Source: UMGS755 sp045132895
GTDB lineage: Bacteria > Bacillota > Clostridia > UBA1381 > UBA9506
NCBI GenBank assembly: GCA_045132895.1
Contig: JBGUTC010000025.1
Coordinates: forward strand, 1-50,859
Length of the DNA stretch: 50,859 nucleotides
Reading direction: 5' to 3'
Shown: positions 1 through 6,001 of the stretch, in pieces
Numbering within the stretch: position 1 is the first letter of the stretch
How the letters are laid out: each line of letters begins with the position of its first letter
The notes under the pieces: generated by a model
Seen by the model: the letters and a program-made list of their open reading frames with translations, nothing else
What the model was told of the DNA's origin: nothing
The model's database searches: none
Translations under genes and position numbers: made by a program

Positions 1-268
1 GTACAGTTACCGCTGCCGCTTTGTCTAACTCTTCACGCAATTGTTCTGTGTAAATGTTAGCACGGTCACCATATTGATTGAGCCTTTTTAAAGATACGCT
101 ATCCAGCTCCAGTTCTTCATAAAACCCTGTCAGCCTGTCCAGCAATTTTGCCATCAAGTCATCATAGGATTTTTCTGAATACCTTTTCTGGCTGTAACAT
201 TCCACAATGTCCTGCAACACCAACCGCTCTAAAACCTTTACTTTGTTCTCAAGTAAAATATTGTTCAT
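1..268 (-). CDS. Hypothetical protein, cut by the window edge
   Basis: An open frame on the minus strand starts at ATG 266-268 and runs off the left edge, giving 89 codons without a stop. A good ribosome site (GAAAGGAG at about 274-281) lies just upstream. The visible part begins MNNILLENKVKVLERL and is rich in Leu, Glu and Lys, which suggests helices. I see no membrane segment or catalytic motif and do not recognise the family. It lies beside DNA that looks like mobile-element debris, so it may belong to an integrated element, but that is only inference from position. Confidence 0.6.
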   Translation of the reverse strand, partial: MNNILLENKVKVLERLVLQDIVECYSQKRYSEKSYDDLMAKLLDRLTGFYEELELDSVSLKRLNQYGDRANIYTEQLREELDKAAAVTV

Positions 269-385
269 TGTTTCTCCTTTCTTTTAAATGATTTATTATA
301 AGCGGTTGTATTGTAGCACAAAAAATTTTCCCAAAATGCAATTTGCAAAATTGACAAGTCATGCTTAATTTTTGTAAAAAAAGCA

Positions 386-433
386 TACAAAAAAAGCTAC
401 TATATGGTGCAAATTCATATAGTAGCTTTTTTC
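386..433. terminator. Bidirectional hairpin terminator
   Basis: The arms AAAAAGCTACTATATG and CATATAGTAGCTTTTTT pair almost perfectly around a short loop. The arms begin with A-runs and end with T-runs, so the hairpin could terminate transcription from either side. It would serve the edge gene's region or an element end. Confidence 0.7.
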
Positions 434-686
434 GTAATTTTTCCTAACTGTGGAATACATGTGGTCGTGACCTGTTTTTGAGTAAAACTCGTCAGGCGAC
501 ATCCTCGGCTCCGCCGCCTCTTGCGATACCCAAAATTCTCCGCTCGCTATTCGCTTCGCTGAATTTTGACCGCTACGCCAACAAATCCTCCCTCCCCCTG
601 CCACTGGCAGCGGTCGGATTTGTTGCCCAAAACAGGAACCTGCTTTGGGAGCAAATAACATAGATGCACGTTCTTTTATCGCAAAC

Positions 687-724
687 AAAAAACTCCACAG
701 CGCCCTATGGGCACTATGGAGTTT
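687..724. terminator. Hairpin, terminator-like
   Basis: AAAACTCCA and TGGAGTTTT form a stem around an inner GCGCC-type loop region. The A-rich 5' side and T-rich 3' side fit a bidirectional terminator. Confidence 0.5.
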
Positions 725-762
725 TGGCAGAGCCGAACCATAGAGATATTTTAGTTTTACTT

Positions 763-938
763 GCGATATACTCGCTCACGCTCGTGCGATATATTTGCTT
801 CACAAATTCGATATAACTTCACTTCATTTCGTTGCGATATGATATAAATTCCTTTTCTCGTCCCGAAGGGACATATCTCATCGAAGATATATCGCGTACG
901 AAGTACATATCGCAAATTCCGTCAGGAATTTATATCGC
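763..938. repeat. Array of small hairpins linked by GATATA/ATATCG
   Basis: The element opens with GCGATATA and closes with its reverse complement TATATCGC. Between these ends, short palindromes follow one another, each separated by a GATATA or ATATCG spacer. Clear ones are ATTTG-CTTCA-CAAAT, GTCC-CGAA-GGGAC, ATATCT-CATCGA-AGATAT, GTAC-GAA-GTAC and AAATTCC-GTCA-GGAATTT. I recall sequences of this style as dispersed intergenic repeats in gut Firmicutes but cannot name the family. It lies directly downstream of tRNA-Pro, just beyond the terminator of that gene. Confidence 0.65.
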
Positions 939-940
939 TG

Positions 941-1058
<118 letters not shown>

Positions 1059-1176
1059 ATATGAAGTTGTTAACATTCCTTATACCAATAAAAGAACAGA
1101 ATGTCTTCGGTGCCGACGCCTCTTGCGGCACTAAAGGCCGGTGCACCATACTCTAATAAGCACCTCTACCTATAAT

Positions 1177-1205
1177 ATATTACCCTTTCCCGTCCGTTTT
1201 TTCAA
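1177..1205 (-). promoter_or_regulatory. Promoter, probably for tRNA-Pro
   Basis: On the minus strand TTGAAA (1200-1205) and TAATAT (1177-1182) are 17 bp apart. Transcription would start near 1170, about 110 nt before the tRNA, which implies a processed leader. Confidence 0.45.
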
Positions 1206-1274
1206 GTTAATAAGCCCCTATTTTCCTAAGAAATTCAAATTTATTCTCTGATTTCTTTTATTTTCTTTGATTCT

Positions 1275-2303
1275 CTACGATTTTCTATGCAAATCATAGA
1301 GAATTCCGGCCACAAGCCAGATTCCCAATATACCGAAAAATACATAGCATGACTTGACAAGAACAGAAAACTCTATAAAGGAAAGAGGAACGGAAATAAG
1401 GCAGACCAAACAAGCCGCCGGTCTTTTTTTCACCCCTGCATTCCCCAGGCTCTGAATCACAGAAAAGCCCGTAGACACCGCCGTTGTCAACATGGCCATA
1501 AAAAGCACCACCGAATATATGCCGTAAGCCACTGCGCCCGCCTGCTCAGACAGAAGCAACATCGGCAGTTCACTGCTCCAGACTGATTCCGTAAAAAACA
1601 GCGCAAGGCAGCAGAGAAAAACCATACCCGTCAGCAGGGCTCCTCCCAGCAATCCACCACGCCCGGCGGTTTTTTCGTCTTCTGCAAGGCCTGCCGTCGG
1701 CACTAAGACTGCCGTTGCCGTTAGCATGTTATATCCCACATAAAAAAGAGCATAGGGAAGAAACAGAGCATGTCGGTTCACCGGTGGCAGAAATGCCGGC
1801 ACAGTACCCATCCAAATGGCATAAACAGCTACTGCCACCGTGCCCAAAAGCATCAAAGGCGAAAAAATTACATTCAGCAGGGATAGTCCCTTTAAGTCAT
1901 ATAAGAAAACAAAAAGGCACAAGACGTCTGTCAGCAAAATACCGATAACCGGACTCACGGATAGCCGCTCAGCAAAAAAAGCGCCGGAGCCTGACAGCAT
2001 CACGCAAAAACTAATGGAGAGAAACACCTCAGTCACAAAACCGAGGAAGGTTGCGGCTCTTTTTCCGAAAACTTCTGTCAAAAATGCCCGATGGGTTCTT
2101 TCTTTTAAGTGAAATGACCGTTTCAAAATCTGCTGACCCAACAGGCAGAATAGCCCGCCGGCCAGCAGACATCCCAAAAGTCCGCGGCGATAAAAGCGGA
2201 CAAAAAATAACATGAGTTCCTGGCCGGAAGCAAAACCGGCACCTAAAACCGTGCCTACATAAATTGCTGAAATTTTTATCAGATTTTTTGCTTTTTTTTG
2301 CAA
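1275..2303 (-). CDS. YkvI-family integral membrane protein
   Basis: The 342-residue protein is almost entirely hydrophobic, with about ten membrane segments. Near the N-terminus it carries the glycine-rich stretch GTVLGAGFASGQEL, typical of the YkvI group of uncharacterised membrane proteins related to the APC transporter fold. The substrate is not known, and nothing nearby tells. The start is a TTG at 2301-2303, preceded by GGGAGGG at a spacing of about 8 nt; no ATG fits as well. It is transcribed away from the HisD-like gene, sharing a 418-bp intergenic region with it. The family call is fairly sure, the function unknown. Confidence 0.75.
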   Translation of the reverse strand: MQKKAKNLIKISAIYVGTVLGAGFASGQELMLFFVRFYRRGLLGCLLAGGLFCLLGQQILKRSFHLKERTHRAFLTEVFGKRAATFLGFVTEVFLSISFCVMLSGSGAFFAERLSVSPVIGILLTDVLCLFVFLYDLKGLSLLNVIFSPLMLLGTVAVAVYAIWMGTVPAFLPPVNRHALFLPYALFYVGYNMLTATAVLVPTAGLAEDEKTAGRGGLLGGALLTGMVFLCCLALFFTESVWSSELPMLLLSEQAGAVAYGIYSVVLFMAMLTTAVSTGFSVIQSLGNAGVKKRPAACLVCLISVPLSFIEFSVLVKSCYVFFGILGIWLVAGILYDLHRKS

Positions 2304-2360
2304 GAAAAAAACCCTCCCTGCCCAATAATGCAGTTTTATGTAAACTTAATGTTTTATCTG

Positions 2361-2520
2361 TGTTAATGCGGTTTTACGGATTGATTACAAACATTTGTTT
2401 TGTTAATAAAAACTGTTGATAACCTGTTGATAATGTTAATAACTCACCCAAAAATCCGTTTTTCCACACAATTTTCTGTTAATAACCCTGTTAATTGTGT
2501 GAATAACTTTTTGTTAAAAA
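2361..2520 (+). promoter_or_regulatory. Cluster of DnaA-box-like 9-mers
   Basis: In this AT-rich stretch, close relatives of the DnaA box TGTGGATAA recur: TGTTAATAA at 2401, 2434 and 2477; TGTTGATAA at 2414 and 2425; TGTGAATAA at 2498. Weaker copies are at 2361, 2489 and 2512. An opposite-strand copy, TTTTCCACA, is at 2460-2468. The 2414 and 2425 copies are 11 bp apart and the 2434 copy abuts the 2425 copy. Three are 8/9 matches (TGTTGATAA twice and TGTGAATAA), as is the opposite-strand copy against TTATCCACA. No dnaA, dnaN or rpmH gene is near. It sits upstream of the promoter of the HisD-like operon, so it may act on replication timing, on that promoter, or be chance in AT-rich DNA. Confidence 0.45.
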
Positions 2521-2627
2521 AGTATTAAGGTTTACATAACGCCGCGAAAAAATAAGCCATTTTCGCACAGTTTTTGCTTTCGATTTTCTCAAAATTTACT
2601 TTTCTTTTAATTTTTATGCCCCTCGTC

Positions 2628-2656
2628 TTGCAATTATGCGCCCATTATGTTATGAT
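2628..2656 (+). promoter_or_regulatory. Promoter of the HisD-like operon
   Basis: TTGCAA (2628-2633) and TATGAT (2651-2656) are 17 bp apart. The start of transcription would be near 2663, leaving a leader of about 60 nt before the ATG at 2722. Confidence 0.6.
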
Positions 2657-2721
2657 AAGTTAGAAAAAGTAAACCAATGGCTTTTTATGCCAAAAAAACT
2701 GTGGGAAAGGATCCTTTCATT

Positions 2722-4023
2722 ATGAACGTTCGAGTTTTAAAAGATATGACCCCCGAGGAAAAAGCTTTCGTCTTAAAACGCGCAGAGCTTGATATCAGCC
2801 AGCAAATGGAACTTGCAAAAGAAGTTTCTGCTGACATCGCGGCAAATGGCGATGTCGCTGTTTTGAAATATACGGCAAAATTTGACGGCGTGACCCTGGA
2901 GAAAGATGCGATTAAAGTTCGTCCGGAAGAAATCGAAGCAGGTTACAACCGCTTAGACGAAAAGACTCGTGATGCCATTGCTTATGCCGCCAAGAATATT
3001 CGCAACTTCCACGAAAAGCAGATGCCGGAAGAAATGTGGTTTACCAATGTTGACGAAGGGTTAATGGTTGGCGAAAAAACAACACCGATTGTTGACGTTT
3101 GTCTCTACGTTCCCCGCGGTAAGGGAAGCTTTCCTTCCGTTCTTCTGATGCTGGGTATTCCTGCGGTTGTTGCCGGTGTTCCCAAAATTTGTGTCGTGAC
3201 ACCGCCTAACGAAGAAGGTAACTGTGACGACGCCATCTTAGCTGCTGCAAAAATTATCGGTATTACCGAAATTTATAAAGTCGGCGGTATTCAGGCTGTT
3301 GCTGCCGTGGCTTACGGTACAGAAACCATTCCCAAATGCCACAAAATCATCGGCCCCGGTAACTCTTATGCCACCGCTGCTAAACGTGTTCTCTCCGGTC
3401 AGATCGACAGCGGTCTGCCCGCCGGTCCCAGCGAAGTTATTATTTTAGCTGACGAATTTGCTGATCCGGAAAAAGTTGCTTTAGACGTTATGATTGAAGC
3501 AGAGCACGGTCCTGACTCTGCGGCGCTGCTCGTTACGCATTCCCGCGAACTGGTGGACAAGGTTCTGCCCATCATCGAGCGCCAACTGCCTAAACTCTCT
3601 GAAAAACGTCAGAGCTTTATTAAAACAAACTTTAATACTTACGGCGGCGTAATTCTGACCGAATCTCTGGATGAATCCATTGATTTTGTTAATGAGTATG
3701 CACCGGAACATATGGAAGTTATGACACAGAATCCCTTCGCTGACCTGGAAAAAATCAAGAATGCCGGCGAAATTCTGTTAGGAGACTACACACCGGTTAC
3801 CCTGTGTAACTTTGTGTTAGGTCCCAACGCGATTCTGCCCACCGGCGGTTTTGCAAAAACCTATTCTTCCGTTTCCGTCATGGACTTCTTAAAGCGTTCC
3901 TCTGTTGGCTATGCAAGCCGGGAAGGCTTTATGCGTGTTCGTGAGCATGCTTCAAAGATTGCCCGTGTTGAAGGCTTTGATGCGCACGCTCTGGCCGTTG
4001 AGGAAAGGAGTACCGACAAATGA
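2722..4023 (+). CDS. HisD-family (histidinol dehydrogenase-like) NAD-dependent dehydrogenase, altered active site
   Basis: The 433-residue protein follows the histidinol dehydrogenase fold end to end: GPGN, AGPSEV, AEHGPDS, APEHM and SVMDFLKRSSV are all in the expected places. I chose ATG 2722, preceded by GAAAGGA; an earlier in-frame ATG at 2677 has no ribosome site. Compared with E. coli HisD from memory, zinc ligand Gln259 is Glu259 here, zinc ligand Asp360 is Asn363, and substrate-contacting His367 is Ala370. The pair Glu326/His327 (E329/H330), His262 and His419 (H422) remain. It may thus oxidise an alcohol other than histidinol, as HpsN-type HisD relatives do. Its stop overlaps the start of the HisB-like gene by 4 bp, so the two are translationally coupled. 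Fold sure; substrate unknown. Confidence 0.8.
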   Translation: MNVRVLKDMTPEEKAFVLKRAELDISQQMELAKEVSADIAANGDVAVLKYTAKFDGVTLEKDAIKVRPEEIEAGYNRLDEKTRDAIAYAAKNIRNFHEKQMPEEMWFTNVDEGLMVGEKTTPIVDVCLYVPRGKGSFPSVLLMLGIPAVVAGVPKICVVTPPNEEGNCDDAILAAAKIIGITEIYKVGGIQAVAAVAYGTETIPKCHKIIGPGNSYATAAKRVLSGQIDSGLPAGPSEVIILADEFADPEKVALDVMIEAEHGPDSAALLVTHSRELVDKVLPIIERQLPKLSEKRQSFIKTNFNTYGGVILTESLDESIDFVNEYAPEHMEVMTQNPFADLEKIKNAGEILLGDYTPVTLCNFVLGPNAILPTGGFAKTYSSVSVMDFLKRSSVGYASREGFMRVREHASKIARVEGFDAHALAVEERSTDK

Positions 4024-4646
4024 AAAAAACGGTTTCTGTAACTCGTAAAACATCTGAATCCTTTATGAAAGTCTCTCTGGATGCAAACGGTCTTGCACCG
4101 GATTACAGAAAAAAAATCAAAACCCACGCTCCCTTCTTTTCCCATATGATTGAACATATCGCCTGGAGAAGCGGCGTTACGGTTACAACAGAAATTTCTT
4201 TAGACGAATTCACGTTGAATCACGTTATTTATGAAGATTTAGGCATCACATTCGGTAAGGCCGCCCGGAATCTCATCTGGGAAAACAAGGCTGAAGGCGC
4301 CACCGGTTACGGCGACGGCATCGGCATCATCGACGAAGCCAAAGCCACCTGCGCCATCAGTTTTGAAGAACGTGCTTATATCGATTTAAACGACAGGAAT
4401 ATCACCATGCCCGCTGAAACCGAAGGTGTTTTAAGTGAAGATTTAGCCACATTTTTAGAAGGTTTCTGTCAGGGCGCGCAGTGCACTCTGCATATTGATA
4501 TTGAAAAAGGCATCAACGGACACCACATCTGGGAAGCGGTCTTCCGTGCTTTGGGTATCGCTTTAGGTCGTGCCTTTTATCTGGACCCTGCCAGAAAGAA
4601 TCTTTCTGCCGGCGTTGCAGGTGCTGTGACCTTTACTGTTGAATAA
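4020..4646 (+). CDS. HisB-like (imidazoleglycerol-phosphate dehydratase family) protein, degenerate metal site
   Basis: The 208-residue protein matches the single-domain imidazoleglycerol-phosphate dehydratase family along its whole length. It has FFSHM (DHM in true HisB), an IIDEA loop, and a GHHIWEA motif (H168, H169, E172). The hallmark DDHHTxED is replaced by LNHVIYED (N67 H68 V69 and E72), so one manganese-binding His and both Asp are gone. The C-terminal SSKG phosphate-binding motif is absent (NLSAGVAG instead). It overlaps the HisD-like gene and lies 11 bp before the HAD gene. No hisA, hisC, hisF, hisG, hisH or hisI is present here. A dehydratase or isomerase acting on another phosphorylated substrate is one reading; a non-catalytic paralogue is another. 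Confidence 0.75.
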   Translation: MKKTVSVTRKTSESFMKVSLDANGLAPDYRKKIKTHAPFFSHMIEHIAWRSGVTVTTEISLDEFTLNHVIYEDLGITFGKAARNLIWENKAEGATGYGDGIGIIDEAKATCAISFEERAYIDLNDRNITMPAETEGVLSEDLATFLEGFCQGAQCTLHIDIEKGINGHHIWEAVFRALGIALGRAFYLDPARKNLSAGVAGAVTFTVE

Positions 4647-4657
4647 GGAGTTACCTG

Positions 4658-5689
4658 ATGTTAAACCCATTATTAAGCCAATATGATACCGTTTTACTGG
4701 ATTTAGACGGTGTTATCACCAGCGAGCAGGTTTATTGGAATTCTGCTACGCTGACCGTTTGGGAACTGCTTTTTTCAAAGCAGTATTATGGAACGGAAGA
4801 AATCAATCCGAAGGAGTTGACCGCCCGTTTACCGGAACTGCGGAGCAAAATTTTTCTGGATGACAGCGTCATTCAGTTCCTGAAAAACAAAGGTGTCAAC
4901 AACAACTGGGATTTATCCTGGGTCATTGTGGCAGGAGCTCTGTTCTTAAACACCCGTGATTTCTCCGCTATTTTCGATTGGGTCAGAATCCTTCCTGCGG
5001 TAAAAGACGGATTGTACGCCGCAGTAACGGAAGTACTGCTCTTTTCCGGTATGCCGGAAGAAGAGGCCATTCAATATGGTGGTCTCTGGAAAACCATTCA
5101 GTTCGTTTTTCAGGAATGGTTTTTAGGCAGCGAACTCTTCCCGAAACACTGGGGAAGCCCCTCGCTTCTTCCCGGAAAACCCGGACTGACCTTTTCTGAA
5201 GAGCCTCTAGTTGAAAAAGAGCCTTTAATCCGGCTTCTGACCGAGATTGCCGAAACAAAGCGCTTGGGAATCGGCTCCGGTCGTCCCCGTATTGAGGCAG
5301 AAAACCCCTTGCGGTCCTGGGGTGTCTATGACCTGTTTGAACAAGATGCCATCGTCACCTATAACGACGTTATGGATGAGCAGGAAGCCTTTGCAGAGCA
5401 GCTTGGCGGTGTTTCCCTTTCGAAGCCCCATCCGTTCATGTTCCTGCGGGGCACTTTCGGCACAAAGCACACCACGGCGGAGTTGCTTGACGGGCAGTTT
5501 GATTCTGCTACCTGCAAAAAAACGCTGGTTGTCGGCGATGCCGGATGTGACCTGTTCTCCGCTAAAAGCGCAGGTTGTGACTTCGCCGCAGTTCTCACGG
5601 GAATTGACGGGGAAAATGCGAGAGGATATTTTGAAGAAAACGGAGCAGATTATATACTGCATAGTTTTCTGGATCTTTTAGAAGCATAA
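4658..5689 (+). CDS. HAD-superfamily phosphatase
   Basis: The 343-residue protein has all four HAD motifs: D15-L-D17-G-V (nucleophile and acid/base), S207 in GIGSGRPR, K256 in SKPHPF, and D294...D298 in VGDAGCD. A long, mainly helical insertion of roughly 180 residues between motifs I and II would be the cap that chooses the substrate. The ribosome site is AAGGAG. As third gene of the HisD-like/HisB-like unit, it occupies the place of a histidinol-phosphatase, so it probably removes the phosphate from the intermediate that the dehydrogenase then oxidises. That order is inference. The phosphatase call itself is firm. Confidence 0.75.
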   Translation: MLNPLLSQYDTVLLDLDGVITSEQVYWNSATLTVWELLFSKQYYGTEEINPKELTARLPELRSKIFLDDSVIQFLKNKGVNNNWDLSWVIVAGALFLNTRDFSAIFDWVRILPAVKDGLYAAVTEVLLFSGMPEEEAIQYGGLWKTIQFVFQEWFLGSELFPKHWGSPSLLPGKPGLTFSEEPLVEKEPLIRLLTEIAETKRLGIGSGRPRIEAENPLRSWGVYDLFEQDAIVTYNDVMDEQEAFAEQLGGVSLSKPHPFMFLRGTFGTKHTTAELLDGQFDSATCKKTLVVGDAGCDLFSAKSAGCDFAAVLTGIDGENARGYFEENGADYILHSFLDLLEA

Positions 5690-5728
5690 CTTAGTTTATT
5701 ATTTAATGAAATACAGGAGGAAACTAAA

Positions 5729-5938
5729 ATGGCAAAACAAGTAACAAAAGACACAATCATTATGGATGCTTTAAAGCTGGATTCCGGCACTGCTAAATTC
5801 TTCTTCGAAATTGGTATGCACTGCCTGGGTTGCCCCTCTGCAAGCGGCGAATCCATTGCTGAGGCTTGTGCTGTTCACGGCGAAGATGCTGATGCTTTAG
5901 TAGAACGCATCAATGCGTATCTGGCAAGCGTTGAGTAA
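5729..5938 (+). CDS. DUF1858-domain small protein
   Basis: This 69-residue protein is a complete DUF1858 domain. The start VTKDTIIMDAL is followed by FFEIGMHCLGCPSASGESIAEAC, with the two cysteines CxxC typical of the family, which is often found near hybrid-cluster or redox proteins. A strong ribosome site, AGGAGG, lies 7 nt upstream. It follows the HAD gene after 39 bp without a visible promoter, so it may be read from the same transcript. A terminator hairpin ends the unit directly after it. The biochemical role of DUF1858 is not established; metal or redox handling is a guess supported only by the cysteines and the copper ATPase that follows. Confidence 0.8.
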   Translation: MAKQVTKDTIIMDALKLDSGTAKFFFEIGMHCLGCPSASGESIAEACAVHGEDADALVERINAYLASVE

Positions 5939-5953
5939 AACGCAAATTTTAGC

Positions 5954-5979
5954 GGCGACGGTTTTCCGTCGCCTTTTTT
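5954..5979 (+). terminator. Terminator after the DUF1858 gene
   Basis: GGCGACGG and CCGTCGCC pair perfectly around TTTT and are followed by six T. The next gene begins only 22 bp later with no space for a promoter, so copA may depend on partial read-through here. Confidence 0.9.
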
Positions 5980-6001
5980 CTTATAAAAATAGGAGGAAAC
6001 T

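Larger units (their letters stand above)
365..724. mobile_element. Mobile-element-like debris (non-coding)
   Basis: This stretch has no gene with a ribosome site, yet both strands stay open for 60-107 codons. It is bounded by two A/T-flanked hairpins, at 386-433 and 687-724 (arms AAAACTCCA and TGGAGTTTT). The conceptual peptides (for example one containing GGGRICWRSGQNSAKRIASG) resemble short peptides I recall being annotated in gut Firmicutes near mobilisable elements. I therefore read it as conserved non-coding DNA of an integrated or decayed element. No relaxase, integrase or transposase is visible in the window, so the identity is uncertain. Confidence 0.4.

Noticed and set aside
365..688. 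A 107-codon minus-strand frame (and a 61-codon plus-strand one)
   Set aside because: No ribosome site, both strands open, hairpins inside the frame; better seen as conserved non-coding DNA.
763..938. A CRISPR array
   Set aside because: The repeated unit is only 6-8 bp, spacers are palindromic, and there are no cas genes.
2361..2520. Chromosomal origin of replication
   Set aside because: DnaA-box-like repeats are present, but dnaA, dnaN, rpmH and gidA/gyrB are all missing nearby, so I list it only as a DnaA-type cluster.
2722..5689. A histidine biosynthesis operon
   Set aside because: Only HisD-, HisB- and phosphatase-like genes are present and key catalytic residues are replaced, so I do not assign his gene symbols.
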